Source: Streptomyces cavernae
GTDB taxonomy: Bacteria > Actinomycetota > Actinomycetes > Streptomycetales > Streptomycetaceae
DNA: 64,000 nucleotides
Direction of reading: 5' to 3'
NCBI RefSeq assembly: GCF_004023625.1
Contig: NZ_RPDJ01000033.1
Span: 1-64,000, forward strand
The notes below the pieces were generated by a model. That model did not search any database and was not told where the DNA came from. It saw nothing but the letters and a program-made list of their open reading frames with translations. The translations under genes and the position numbers were made by a program. Shown here piece by piece: positions 1-9,144 of this stretch (the first letter of the stretch is position 1; each line of letters starts with the position of its first letter).

Positions 1-60
1 CCCGCGCGGACGACGGGAATTTGACGACAGGACCTAGAGCGCAAGAAACGAAGGCTCGCC

Positions 61-1293
61 ATGACCGCACCTCTTCAGACCCCGGCTCCGCGACGATCCG
101 TGCGCCGGAGCCCGCTCGCGCCGGCCCGACGGGTCGTGGCGACGGTGTTCGCCGCGCAGGGAGCCGCGGTGGCCGCGGTGGCCACCACGGTTCCCGCCGT
201 CAACGAGCGTCTCGCGCTCTCTGCGCTGACGATGACCGTGCTCGTCGTGGCCGTCGCGTTGAGCGCGGGCGTCGGCAGCTTCGCCGGACTGGCCGTGATC
301 CGACGTCTGGGGCTGGTCGCCGCCATGCGGGCCTCCGTCGTGGCGACCGCCGTGGCTCTGCTGCTGATCGGCTGGGCCCCCGGCCAGGCCACGGTCGCGG
401 TGGCCTACGGGCTGTTCGGCCTGGCGCTGGGGTGCATCGACGTGTCGGCGAACACCCAGGCGGCGGCCGTCGAACACCACTATGGCCGGAGCATCTTCGC
501 CTCTTTCTACGCCGCCTGGAGCACAGCCGGCGTTGCGGCCGCTCTGCTGACCGCGGGCACGGCTCACCTCGGCCGGCCAGTCGAACAGACCCTCACCGTG
601 CAGGCCGCGCTCGTCCTGGCCCTCGCCCTGACCGTCCGCTCGCACGCGCTCCCCACCGATTCACCACTTGCCGTGTCCGGCCATGGGGAGTCCGTACCTG
701 CCGTGTCCGAACGGGGGGAGTCCGCCGTGCCCGGCGGCCGACTGTGGGCCAGACTCGCCCCGTTCGGCTTCGTCCTGCTGGTCGCCTACGTCATCGACTC
801 CACGGTCTCGTCGTGGTCGACGCTCTACCTGCACCAGACCCTGGACGCCGCACTGTCCGTCGCGCCCCTGGCTTATGCGGCCTACCAGGCGGGCACCGTC
901 ACCGGGCGGTCCTGCGCCGACCACCTCGTCCGCAGGATCGGCCCGGCTGCCGTGATCCGTGCCGCCACCCTGCTCACCGCCGCGGCCCTGGCCGGCTTGG
1001 CAGCCGCCCCCGCCTGGCCGTACGCGGTCCTGGCCGCCGCGTGCACCGGGCTCGGGGTCTCCGCGCTCGTCCCCCTGTGCCTCGCCTCCGCCGGACGTCT
1101 GCGACCGGGGGCGACCGAAGCGGTCCTGGCCCGTATGAACGTCTTCAACTACCTGGGCGTGCTCGCCGGCGGGGCCGCCAGCGGCGTCCTCGGATCCACC
1201 GGCCATTTCCGACTCGCCTACGCGATACCTGCCGCGCTCGTCCTCGCGCTCCTGGCGACCGCACGATCCTTCAGCCACCGGTCCGACCCGTAG
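61..1293 (+). CDS. MFS transporter
   Basis: A 410-residue, very hydrophobic protein with about 12 predicted membrane segments and no large soluble domain, which fits a major facilitator superfamily permease. It would sit in the cytoplasmic membrane and move a small solute or drug; the substrate cannot be read from the sequence. The N-terminus is rich in Arg and Pro (residues 1-25), followed by paired hydrophobic helices. A longer stretch near residues 190-225 is polar and repetitive (two similar Ser/Gly/Glu segments) and matches the central loop between the two six-helix halves. The ATG at 61 has a GAAGG-like ribosome site just upstream. It converges on the aldehyde dehydrogenase gene, with only 19 bp between the two stop codons. 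Confidence 0.85.
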   Translation: MTAPLQTPAPRRSVRRSPLAPARRVVATVFAAQGAAVAAVATTVPAVNERLALSALTMTVLVVAVALSAGVGSFAGLAVIRRLGLVAAMRASVVATAVALLLIGWAPGQATVAVAYGLFGLALGCIDVSANTQAAAVEHHYGRSIFASFYAAWSTAGVAAALLTAGTAHLGRPVEQTLTVQAALVLALALTVRSHALPTDSPLAVSGHGESVPAVSERGESAVPGGRLWARLAPFGFVLLVAYVIDSTVSSWSTLYLHQTLDAALSVAPLAYAAYQAGTVTGRSCADHLVRRIGPAAVIRAATLLTAAALAGLAAAPAWPYAVLAAACTGLGVSALVPLCLASAGRLRPGATEAVLARMNVFNYLGVLAGGAASGVLGSTGHFRLAYAIPAALVLALLATARSFSHRSDP

Positions 1294-1312
1294 GCCGCAG
1301 GTCCCGCGTCGT

Positions 1313-2710
1313 TCACAGCAGCCGGCGCAGCAGCCGCTCCTTGAGGTCGGTGAAGGGCGGGTAGGCGAGCCGAAGCACGTCCGGGAACAGCGGCTTGTCC
1401 AGGACCGCCTTGGCGTGGCTGAAGGTGTCGATGGAGTGCTCGCCGTGGTAGCGGCCGAAGCCGCTTTCGCCGACGCCACCGAACGGCAGGCCCGGGACGG
1501 TCAGATGGGCGTTGGGGACTCCGAACGACAGTGCGCCGGAGGAGGTCTCCGTCGCCAGTCGGCGCTTGCTGCCGGCGGAGGCGGTGAAGGCGTAGAGGGC
1601 CAGGGGCTTGTCCCGTTCGGTGATGAATGAGATGGCGCTGTCGAGGTCGGGGACGGCGACGACGGGCAGGACGGGCCCGAAGATCTCCTCGTTCATCACC
1701 GGGGCGGCGGGGTCCACGTCGGCGAGGACGGTGGGGGCGATGTAGCGGCTGTCGCGGTCGTGGGCGCCGCCGACGACCGTGCGGCCGTCCTTCAGGAAGC
1801 CGACGAGCCGGTCGAAGTGGCGGGTGCTGACGATGCGGCCGTAGTCGGGACTGGTGGCGGGGTCGTCGCCGTACATGTCGCGGACGGCCGCCGTGAGATG
1901 GGGTTCGAGCGCGGTCGCCGTCTCGCCGACGGCCAGGACGTAGTCCGGGGCGACGCAGGTCTGGCCGGCGTTCATGAACTTCCCCCAGACGACGCGGCGG
2001 GCGGCGGTTGCCAGGTCGGTGCCCGGTTCCACCACGGCCGGGCTCTTGCCGCCCAGTTCCAGGGTCAGCGGGGTGAGGTGGCGGGCGGCGGCGGTCATGA
2101 CGATCCGCCCGACGGTGCCGTTGCCGGTGTAGAAGATGTGGTCGAAACGCTGCTCCAGCAGGACCGTCGTTTCGGGGACACCGCCCTCGACGACGGCCAC
2201 GGCCTGCTGGTCGAGATGGAGCGGCAGCAGCCGGGCGAGGGCGGCGGAGGTGGCGGGGGCGAGTTCGCTGGGCTTGACGACGGCGCAGTTGCCCGCGGCC
2301 AGCGCGCCGACGAGTGGTGCCAGGGCCAGCTGGACCGGGTAGTTCCACGGGCTGATGATCAGCACCGTTCCCAGTGGCTCCCGGACGATCCGGGCGCGGG
2401 CGGGCGCGAGCGCCAGGGGTACGCGGGTGCGGCGCGGGCGCAGCCATGAGTTCAGGTGGGCGAGCGCGTGATCGATCTCGTTGACGGTGAAACCGATCTC
2501 GGTGGTGAACGCCTCCACGGGGCCCTTGCCGAGATCGGCCCGCAGCGCGTTCTGAAGTTCGTCCGCGTGCTCGGTCAAGAGACTCCGCAGGGCTTTCAGC
2601 TGGGCGCGACGCCAGGCCACGGGTTTGGTCCGCCCGGTCGTGAAGGTGGCGCGCAGGCGGGACACGGTCGTCGGGACAGCGGTCGCGGGGGACTCGGCGA
2701 GATGCGGCAC
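1313..2710 (-). CDS. Aldehyde dehydrogenase (ALDH3/coniferyl-type)
   Basis: An NAD(P)-dependent aldehyde dehydrogenase that oxidises an aldehyde to its acid. Visible landmarks are the N-terminal Arg-rich helix region that begins family 3 enzymes, an ISPWNYP segment at the cofactor site, the LELGGKSP segment holding the general-base Glu, and the catalytic Cys in NAGQTC. The family is usually 450-500 residues. An open frame runs to 2809, but the GTG at 2710 is preferred because AAGAAGG lies about 8 bases before it and the protein then starts at the normal family N-terminus (465 residues). It lies downstream of, and in the same direction as, the kinase and aldolase genes, about 186 bp away. An aldehyde made by the aldolase could be its substrate, which is inference. 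Confidence 0.9.
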   Translation of the reverse strand: MPHLAESPATAVPTTVSRLRATFTTGRTKPVAWRRAQLKALRSLLTEHADELQNALRADLGKGPVEAFTTEIGFTVNEIDHALAHLNSWLRPRRTRVPLALAPARARIVREPLGTVLIISPWNYPVQLALAPLVGALAAGNCAVVKPSELAPATSAALARLLPLHLDQQAVAVVEGGVPETTVLLEQRFDHIFYTGNGTVGRIVMTAAARHLTPLTLELGGKSPAVVEPGTDLATAARRVVWGKFMNAGQTCVAPDYVLAVGETATALEPHLTAAVRDMYGDDPATSPDYGRIVSTRHFDRLVGFLKDGRTVVGGAHDRDSRYIAPTVLADVDPAAPVMNEEIFGPVLPVVAVPDLDSAISFITERDKPLALYAFTASAGSKRRLATETSSGALSFGVPNAHLTVPGLPFGGVGESGFGRYHGEHSIDTFSHAKAVLDKPLFPDVLRLAYPPFTDLKERLLRRLL

Positions 2711-2896
2711 GGGACATACCTTCTTTTCAGCGTCCGCTCGGTCCGGCCCGAGCGTGAAACGGGACATGTCCCGTGCGCCGTCGTCGGGACGCCGCACGGG
2801 ACCGGGCACTACTGGACCACCGTCATGGGCCTGACCGAGCAGGGGAGACGGTGCTTCGACTCGACGCCGGCCCGAGGCCGGTCCGCCACCACGCCG

Positions 2897-3838
2897 TCAG
2901 CAGAACTCCAATACCGGCGCCGTGGCGGTGAGGGCGTCCGCGGCGGCGAGGTCGAACTCCCCGTGGTCACTGCCCAACCCCTGTGCCACCAGCGCCGCCG
3001 CCGCACAGCCGAGCACCGCGCACTCCCGCAGGGTGCGGCCCAGACCGAGTCCGCGCAGGAAGCCGGCCGAGAACGCGTCGCCGCAGCCCGTGGTGTCCAC
3101 CACGTCGACCGCGAAGGCCGGGACCTCGAACACCTCCTCCGCGGTGACCACCAGAGCACCGCGCGGGCCCCGGGTGGTGGCGACGCAGCCGACCCCTTCC
3201 GCGAGGAACCTGCGCGCGCCGTCCTCCAGCGTGGCCGCGCCGGTGAGCCCGAGCACCTGCTCCTCGTTGGGCAGCAGATGGTCCAGATACGGCAGGGCGG
3301 GCGCGATCCAGTCGAACAAGCCGCTGTCGCCGGAGGCGAGCAGGTCGGCGGAGGTGACCACACCCGCGGCCTGCGCGGGACCGAGGATCTTCGCGGCGGC
3401 GTCCCCGCCCATCAACTCGGGCGCGCCCAGGTGCAGATGGGTGGAGCCGGCGATCTCGCTGTGCGGGGCGTCGTCCGGACCGTAGGCGATGTTCGCTCCC
3501 AGGACGTGGAAGGCCGGGCGGCTGCCGTCGGCGCGGATGGGCAGCACCGACGCCGAGGTCTGGGTGTCGTCGCGGCGCAGGACCAGAGAGGTGTCCACGC
3601 CGTGCGCTGCCAGCATGTTCAGCAGCAGGTCACCGATCGGGTCGGTGCCCACCGCCCCGGCCGTGCGCACCGCCGCGCCCAGCTTGGCCAGCGTCAGCGC
3701 GGTACCGGCCGCCGCACCCGCCGGGCTGAACCGGATCTGGTCGACCAGCACCGCACCCTGCCCCTCCGGGATGGCCTGGACGGGCCGGACCTGCACGTCG
3801 AACACGTGGGCGCCGAGGGCTATGACTGTCTGGCTCAT
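2897..3838 (-). CDS. PfkB-family carbohydrate kinase
   Basis: A ribokinase/PfkB-family sugar or nucleoside kinase of 313 residues. It transfers phosphate from ATP to a small polyol or sugar in the cytoplasm. The C-terminal PfkB signature is present as VDTTGCGDAF, containing the catalytic Asp and the anion-hole Gly residues. The N-terminus carries the usual Gly-rich substrate lid (residues about 30-60, FSPAGAAAGTALTLAKLG). The frame extends to 4462, but the ATG at 3838 is chosen because it overlaps the aldolase stop codon as TGATG, a typical translational coupling. With the aldolase upstream this forms a two-gene kinase/aldolase pair, as in ketose-phosphate breakdown; substrate identity is inference. 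Confidence 0.88.
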   Translation of the reverse strand: MSQTVIALGAHVFDVQVRPVQAIPEGQGAVLVDQIRFSPAGAAAGTALTLAKLGAAVRTAGAVGTDPIGDLLLNMLAAHGVDTSLVLRRDDTQTSASVLPIRADGSRPAFHVLGANIAYGPDDAPHSEIAGSTHLHLGAPELMGGDAAAKILGPAQAAGVVTSADLLASGDSGLFDWIAPALPYLDHLLPNEEQVLGLTGAATLEDGARRFLAEGVGCVATTRGPRGALVVTAEEVFEVPAFAVDVVDTTGCGDAFSAGFLRGLGLGRTLRECAVLGCAAAALVAQGLGSDHGEFDLAAADALTATAPVLEFC

Positions 3839-4515
3839 CAGGGGCTCTTTTCCTCGATGGGATGGGTGGTGCCGTAGCCGCGTCGTATCGCGGCGGCGAT
3901 GACGGCGGCCTGCTGGTCCTCGTCCAGGACCCGTGGTGTGCCGAGGGAGGCGGCGCGCAGGTAGAGACCGCACGCCCACTCCAGCAACAGCGCGTTCTCG
4001 ACGGCCTTCTCGAGCGTCGGGCCGTACACGACGGCGCCGTGGTTGGCCATCAGCGCCGCCGACCTGCCGTCCAGCGCGGCCAGGACCTGTTCGGCGAGTT
4101 CCGGGCTGCCGAAGGTGGTGAAGGGGGCGACCCGTACGGGGCCACCGAGCGCGAGCTGCTGGTAGTGCACGCACGGGAGCTCGTCGAGAACCAGGGACAG
4201 GGCGGTGGCCTGCGGCGAGTGCGTGTGCACCACGGCGCCGGCGTCGTACCTCCGGTAGATCCCGAGATGCAGTCCGAGTTCGGAGGTCGGCTGGAGGTCG
4301 CCGTCGACCACGGCGCCGTCCGAGCCGGTCACGGTGACCTGTTCGGGGGTGGCCTGTCCGAGGACGACGCCGGTCGCGGTGACCGCGACCCGGTCGCCCG
4401 TCCGCACGCTCACGTTGCCCGCCGTGCCGATCAGCAGGCCCGCTTCGGCGAGGCGGTGACACGCCGCCGCCACGGAACGCCGCTGCTCTTCGAGGAAGTG
4501 GTGCGCCTGCGCCAT
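3838..4515 (-). CDS. Class II aldolase/adducin family (fuculose-phosphate aldolase-like)
   Basis: A 225-residue class II aldolase of the zinc-dependent fuculose-1-phosphate/ribulose-5-phosphate epimerase family. Such enzymes cleave a ketose phosphate to dihydroxyacetone phosphate and an aldehyde. The metal-binding pair HTH is seen in AVVHTHSPQA, and a second His in MANHGAVVYG. The length is normal for the family. It sits directly after the SRPBCC gene (one base between stop and start) and overlaps the start of the kinase gene, so the three are probably one transcript with coupled translation. It may instead be a decarboxylase or epimerase of the same fold. Confidence 0.87.
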   Translation of the reverse strand: MAQAHHFLEEQRRSVAAACHRLAEAGLLIGTAGNVSVRTGDRVAVTATGVVLGQATPEQVTVTGSDGAVVDGDLQPTSELGLHLGIYRRYDAGAVVHTHSPQATALSLVLDELPCVHYQQLALGGPVRVAPFTTFGSPELAEQVLAALDGRSAALMANHGAVVYGPTLEKAVENALLLEWACGLYLRAASLGTPRVLDEDQQAAVIAAAIRRGYGTTHPIEEKSP

Positions 4516-4516
4516 G

Positions 4517-5053
4517 TCAACGCGCTGTCGTCGAGTTCTCGGAACGGAGCAGTGTCTCGAGGTTGGCCATCGAGGTCCGCATACCGGCGCGCATCGCGGG
4601 CTGCTGGATGCAGTCCAGCAGGAGCCCGAGGGGGCCGAGGCCCATGGTGTACTCGACCTGGTAGGTCATCTCCGTGGCGTCCTGGCCGTCCGGGCCCTTC
4701 ACGGCCTGGAACTCGAAGATGTTGGTCAGAGCCCGCAGAGGGGCGAAACCGGTGCCGGTGTCGACACGGCGCTTCATGGGCTCGATCTCCCGCACGGTCC
4801 ACACCGAGTGGGTCCGCAGCGGGCCGAGGGTGCGATTGTGCTCGGCGTAGGTCCTGCCCACGGTGGCGATGCCGTGGTGGTCGGTGACCTCGATGGCACC
4901 GGCGACCCATTCGGCGTACCGGTCGGTGCGGGAGACGACCTCCCAGACCCGTTCGACGGGGGCGTTGACGACAGCCTTCTCGGCGACGACGTACTTGTTC
5001 ACGACCACGTTCTCTTTCTGCTCGCGTGTCTTGTACTCGGATGCACAGTTCAC
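4517..5053 (-). CDS. SRPBCC (START/Bet v1-like) family protein
   Basis: A 178-residue single-domain SRPBCC protein, the fold of polyketide cyclases, aromatase-like proteins and lipid-binding Bet v1 proteins. The signature beginning APVERVWEVVSRTDRYAEW and a later GAIEVTD segment are clear. The fold binds a hydrophobic ligand in a deep cavity; some members catalyse cyclisation and many have no known reaction. The open frame starts with GTG at 5053, but the family consensus begins near the VVVNKY segment, so a GTG near 5002-5008 is also possible. It lies 6 bp after the amine oxidase stop codon and is probably in the same operon. Whether it acts on the polyketide of this locus is unknown. Confidence 0.8.
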   Translation of the reverse strand: MNCASEYKTREQKENVVVNKYVVAEKAVVNAPVERVWEVVSRTDRYAEWVAGAIEVTDHHGIATVGRTYAEHNRTLGPLRTHSVWTVREIEPMKRRVDTGTGFAPLRALTNIFEFQAVKGPDGQDATEMTYQVEYTMGLGPLGLLLDCIQQPAMRAGMRTSMANLETLLRSENSTTAR

Positions 5054-5059
5054 AGTTGC

Positions 5060-6466
5060 TCAGCCTTCGCGGAGCAGTTCGGTGGCGGCGTGCTTGCCGG
5101 AGCGGACCGCGCCGTCCATGAAGCCGTTCCAGTGCGGGGAGAACTCGGCGCCCGCCCAGTGCACCCGGCCGAACCGCCGGCCCATCCACTCCCCGTAGCC
5201 GGTGAGCACTCCGGGTGCGGCGACGGAGGTGGGGCCGCCCTGGGTCCACTGCTCGGCGGTCCAGTCCTGCTCGACGTAGTCGACCGTGTCGAACGCGCGC
5301 TCCCCGACGACCCGGGCGAAGCAGCGCAGCACCGCGCCGCGCCGCTCACGGGCCGGGCGGTGCGCCCACCTGCGCCATTCCTTGCCGCCGAGGAAGCCCA
5401 TGAGCACGCCCGGTCCGCCGTCGGGCGGGCTGTTGTCGAACATCTCGCGGATGGGCGACCCATCGCGCAGCAGGCCCATCCCGGACAGGCCCTCCGCCCG
5501 CCAGAACGGCTTGTCGTAGACGGCCACGCACTTCATGAGCGTGCCGAACGGCAGCCGCTGGAAGAGCTGGTCCTGCTGCGGCGGCAACAGCGGATCCCAG
5601 ACGATCCTGGAGGCCAGCAGCGGCGGAACGGCCACGACCACCCGGCCGGCCCGCCAGTCGCCGGCGTCGGAGATCACGGTGACTCCGTCGGCGTCCTGGC
5701 TGATGCGACGCACCGGCGCCGACAGCCGGACCCGGCCGTCGAGTTCCTCGGCCAGCCGCTGCGCGAGCAGTTGTGAGCCGCCGACGAACCGGCTGTCCTG
5801 GGCCCCGCCTTCCGTGCCCGTGCCGCGCTCCATCGTGCCCGGATGCGTCTCGTCACCGAACGTCGAGACGTACCAGAGGCTGAACAGCGCGGACGCGTCG
5901 CGCGCCTCACCGCCGTACGCGGAGTTCAGAAAGATGTTGACCAGGTCGACGCCGGCCCCGGTGACCTCCGCCTTGCGCAGCCATGTCTCGTAGGTCATGC
6001 CGTCCAGCTCACGTGCGTTCGGGGCCCGCCACGGTGCCGTCGGGTCCACCTTGCCCGCCGCCTTGGCGATGCGGGCCAGGGCGATGCCCATGTCGGGCAG
6101 GGCGAGGAGGTCCGGGGGAGTGCTGCCGGAGAACCGCTTGGCCCTGCCGTCGTGCACGTACACGTTCTCGCCGGGGACGGTCGCCCCGTACGTGGCCACG
6201 CCGAGCTCCTTGGCCAGCGTCAGGACGTGGTCCTGGGTGGGACCGACGAACTGTCCGCCGATCTCGGTCACCTGTCCATCGCCGAGGTCGTGGTTGAGCA
6301 GTCGGCCACCGACCCGGTCGCGAGCCTCCAGGACGGCGACGGACTTGCCGGCCGTGACGAGTTCGCGCGCCGCGGCGAGTCCCGCCAGACCCGCGCCGAC
6401 CACGACGACGTCGGCCTCGTTCCTCCGGCGGCCGTTCGTGGGCGCACTGCTTTGTGAACCGGTCAT
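5060..6466 (-). CDS. Flavin monoamine oxidase-family FAD oxidoreductase
   Basis: A 468-residue FAD-dependent amine oxidase-family enzyme. The N-terminal Rossmann motif VVVGAGLAGLAAA is at about residue 20 and is followed by LEARDRVGGR, the second FAD-contact element. The C-terminal FAD-binding part contains VHWAGAEFSPHWNGFMDGA. Members oxidise amines or other C-N or C-C bonds with oxygen. The frame runs to 6514, but the ATG at 6466 has a GGAG seven bases upstream. It heads a minus-strand group with the SRPBCC, aldolase and kinase genes. A short diverged piece of a related gene is found 50 kb away at about 56405-56494, beside the second copy of the 268-bp repeat. Confidence 0.88.
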   Translation of the reverse strand: MTGSQSSAPTNGRRRNEADVVVVGAGLAGLAAARELVTAGKSVAVLEARDRVGGRLLNHDLGDGQVTEIGGQFVGPTQDHVLTLAKELGVATYGATVPGENVYVHDGRAKRFSGSTPPDLLALPDMGIALARIAKAAGKVDPTAPWRAPNARELDGMTYETWLRKAEVTGAGVDLVNIFLNSAYGGEARDASALFSLWYVSTFGDETHPGTMERGTGTEGGAQDSRFVGGSQLLAQRLAEELDGRVRLSAPVRRISQDADGVTVISDAGDWRAGRVVVAVPPLLASRIVWDPLLPPQQDQLFQRLPFGTLMKCVAVYDKPFWRAEGLSGMGLLRDGSPIREMFDNSPPDGGPGVLMGFLGGKEWRRWAHRPARERRGAVLRCFARVVGERAFDTVDYVEQDWTAEQWTQGGPTSVAAPGVLTGYGEWMGRRFGRVHWAGAEFSPHWNGFMDGAVRSGKHAATELLREG

Positions 6467-6522
6467 GGTGACTCCTGGGTGATGTCCGGCACGCGCGTGG
6501 CGAGCGCCGCACATGAGCTCAA

Positions 6523-6790
6523 GTCGATCAACGCGAGCGGCAGTTGAGGCCCCTCTTCTTCCCTCTGATCGCGGCCCCGTTTCCGAAGGGCCGAAGGGAA
6601 ACTACGCATTTGCCCAGGTGGCGCGAAACGCCCGTGGCGGTCACAGAGGGGGCTTCAGCGGCCATCCGCTTGGCCAAAGGGCAGGTGCGGTTCCCGCCGG
6701 CCCACTCGTCCTGCGCATGAAGACCTCGTTGCAGGCCGCCTCACCACCCTCCCGGGCGCTGATACTGGCCGGGCGTTCGAGGGTCTGGGG
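6523..6790. repeat. 268-bp direct repeat, copy A
   Basis: This 268-bp block recurs in the same orientation at 56495-56762 with no length change and about 10 substitutions (about 96 percent identity by eye). It starts 57 bp upstream of the amine oxidase start codon. No convincing gene is seen inside on either strand. Similarity fades afterwards into G-rich sequence. The two copies bracket the whole biosynthetic and regulatory locus. Confidence 0.85.
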
Positions 6791-7008
6791 GCAGGGCAAG
6801 GGTGGGCTGGACGCTGCCGGGCGGGCGGGCTGACGGGGAGGGGCCAACGGCGGACTGGACAGTGCCGGGCGGGTTGAGGGGCGGGGGCGACGGTTGATTG
6901 GACGGTGCGGGGCGGGCTGACGGGGCGGGGCGACGGTTGATTGTGGAGTGCCGGGCAGGTTGAGAGGGCGGGGCAAGGGTGGACTGGACAGTGCCGGGCG
7001 GGCTCGCC
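6791..7008. repeat. Degenerate G-rich minisatellite
   Basis: About four or five imperfect units of roughly 42-46 bp, each containing a GGGCGGG run, then a GACGG or GAGGG run, then a GGNTGGACNNTGCC segment. The units differ by small changes. It lies directly after repeat copy A and before the gene fragments. No coding role is apparent. Confidence 0.6.
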
Positions 7009-7162
7009 GCCGGGCTGCTGATTGCGGCCGTGACCGGCGTCGGCGCCGCCGCGTACGCGGTGCTGTCGCTCGTGAGTTCCGCGGACGTCGCCCCCGACTG
7101 GTGGCTCGGGCTCACCTGCGGCACCGGCGGACTGCTCGGCGGCTACCGTGGCCGAGCAGGTA
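6992..7162 (+). pseudogene. TauE/SafE-type permease fragment (C-terminal part)
   Basis: A short in-frame piece reads as two hydrophobic helices with a middle DVAPDWWLGL segment and ends GGLLGGYRGR. This matches the last part of TauE/SafE-family anion exporters, where a similar PDW...GGYLGAR motif precedes the last helix. No start codon, N-terminal half or proper end is present, so it is a remnant. It is immediately followed by a second fragment of unrelated origin. Confidence 0.55.
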
Positions 7163-7417
7163 GTGGGCAAACGCTCGCTGCACGCCCTGCGCTGCGCCGC
7201 GCGCCACCTCCAGGTCGCACCCGAAGAGCTCGCCGTCGTCGGGGACGACCCGGAACTGGAGATGGCGATGGCCCGCCGCGGCGACGCCCTCGCCATCGCG
7301 GTGGCCACCGGCATCCACGCGACGGACCGCTTCACCGCACTGCCGCCGGAGCAGAGCCCGCACATCACCATCGACGGCGTCGGCAGGCTCCCCGACCTGC
7401 TCACGCGTCGAGGATGA
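7148..7417 (+). pseudogene. HAD-superfamily hydrolase fragment (C-terminal part)
   Basis: An open frame of 89 residues contains KRSLHALRCAARHL followed by VVGDDPELEMAMARR, which is the motif IV region (acidic pair, Mg2+ ligand) of haloacid dehalogenase-like phosphatases, and a C-terminal piece of the same core. The N-terminal nucleophile motif DxD is absent. It lacks the first two thirds of a normal protein, so it is called a decayed gene although the frame remains open. Confidence 0.55.
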
Positions 7418-7689
7418 CCTCCTGAACTGGGATGCGGCCGGCCCGGCCACGCCTGGCCGGGGTGGGCTGGCATGTGCCGACTGCATCCCGGGCAAGGATG
7501 TCGACGGCGTGCCGACCGGCTCAAGGGCATCGAGTGCCGGCCGGACGCCGTCTCTTCCGCCTGCAGATCGTCGTGGCGTGGCCGAGCCGGGCTCAAGCGA
7601 CGGCGAGGAAGTGTGTCACAAACACCCGGTCGCTTTGACCGCCCCTTGAGTGCGTCCCGGCGCGGTCTTCGGGCGTCGTGCTGGGGTGC

Positions 7690-8625
7690 CTATGCGGATG
7701 GTTGCCGCCCCGGCCGTCGGGGACGCAGGACGACTTTGCCGGTCGTGCGCCGGGCGAGCAGGTCCTCGTGCGCGCGGTGGGCCTGAGCCAGTGGGTAGCT
7801 GGTGGTGGCCACCGGGTTGAGCTTGCCCTGCGCCATCAGGCCGAAGAGTTCGTTGAGCGGTTCCTTGACCGCCCCGGGTGCCGCCAGTGTGGGCCGCAGC
7901 CAGAATCCGACGACTGAGGCGTTGAGCCGGCTCAGGCGGCCGGGGTCGAGGGGAGTGAAGCCGCTGCGGGAGGCGTTGCCATAGCTGACGAGTCGGCCCA
8001 AGGAGGCGAGGCTGTCCAGAGCCCGGTCGAAGAGTTCCCCGCCCACCGCGTCGAGGATCACATCGGCCTTCATGGTCAGCGGGTAGGTGGCGATGCCGTC
8101 CGCTCCCAGCTTCAGAGCCAGTTCCTCCTTGGCCGGTTCGGAGGCCTGTGCCAGGACGCGGCCCGCGCCGAACTGCTTGGCCAGTTGCACGGCGAGGCTG
8201 CCCACGCCACCGGCCGCCGAGTGGACGACCACGGTCTCACCGGGCTGCATCCGGGCCGCGGAGCGCAACAGGTGCCAGGCGGTCAGCCCTTGCGTCAGCA
8301 GGGCAAGGGCGTGCCCGGCGTCGAGGTCGTCGGGGATCTCCACGAGGGCGGACTCCTTGGCGAGTACCTGCTCCGCGTAGCCGCCCGACACCCGGGCAAG
8401 GACACGGCGGCCGTCCGGCGTGCGCCCCACGACCTCGCTTCCGGGCACATACGGCAGCATGTCGGCGTCGAGATAGGAGCCGTCGATCTGGTGGGTGTCC
8501 GCGAAGTTCACGCCGGCGGCCTCCACGGCGACCAGCATCTGGCCCGGTCCCGGCTCGGGAACGGGCACGTCGACGACGGTGAGCACTTCGGGACCGCCGA
8601 AACGGTCAAACTGAATGGCGAGCAT
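7690..8625 (-). CDS. Zinc-binding-type NADP quinone oxidoreductase
   Basis: A 311-residue medium-chain dehydrogenase/reductase of the quinone oxidoreductase group. The N-terminal GroES-like part begins at MLAIQFDRFGGPEV and the NADP-binding motif is VHSAAGGVGSLAVQLAKQFG at about residues 135-155. No structural zinc Cys cluster is seen, as is usual for zeta-crystallin-like enzymes. It could reduce an enone or an activated double bond. It is divergent from the thioesterase gene across a 519-bp gap, at the left border of the biosynthetic locus. A role in reducing the polyketide chain is possible but not shown. Confidence 0.87.
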   Translation of the reverse strand: MLAIQFDRFGGPEVLTVVDVPVPEPGPGQMLVAVEAAGVNFADTHQIDGSYLDADMLPYVPGSEVVGRTPDGRRVLARVSGGYAEQVLAKESALVEIPDDLDAGHALALLTQGLTAWHLLRSAARMQPGETVVVHSAAGGVGSLAVQLAKQFGAGRVLAQASEPAKEELALKLGADGIATYPLTMKADVILDAVGGELFDRALDSLASLGRLVSYGNASRSGFTPLDPGRLSRLNASVVGFWLRPTLAAPGAVKEPLNELFGLMAQGKLNPVATTSYPLAQAHRAHEDLLARRTTGKVVLRPRRPGRQPSA

Positions 8626-9144
8626 GGTGCACGATTATCGCCGTGTCCGGTGACCTCGTGGTCGCGGTCTGGGCGACTGACGTCGAGAGATGGGCAGACA
8701 CCCGAAAAGCAGCGGGTCCTGGCTGCCGTGGCCTGATCCGGTCAAAGGGGCAAAGGGCTGAAGCGTCGTCTCCGCAGGCCGCCACTTGTTCGATGGTCGC
8801 TGCACCCGGTGTGTGGACGAGGCGATCGCACGGCGCACCACGTGGGTGAAGGACGTGCCGGACACCGAGTGCTTCGACCCCTGCGGCGTCACAGTACCTG
8901 TGTCCCGAGGGGAGCTCGGCGGACGTGTGGTCCACCAGCGAGGGTTCTTCCGGCGACCGGGACGGGACGCGGACCTGCGGGGACGCCGCATGATGTGAAC
9001 GTCCGGCTCGCCGTGACCTCCGCCGCCCGGCCCAACAGCGGCTTTGTGCGGCGTTTGCGCGCCCGTTGAGCCTCTCACCGGATGATGGCCGCAGGCCGGG
9101 CCCGAACGGTGGGCGACAGCGAGCGATGGAAACGGGTACGTGGC
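8626..9144. other. Intergenic region, no gene supported
   Basis: This 519-bp gap separates two divergent genes and should hold both promoters. Short frames occur on both strands, but none has a good ribosome site or a recognisable family. No clear operator or repeat was found. Confidence 0.5.

Noticed and set aside
8737..8998. Short frames in the gap between quinone oxidoreductase and thioesterase.
   Set aside because: No recognised family, start site or codon pattern; treated as non-coding.
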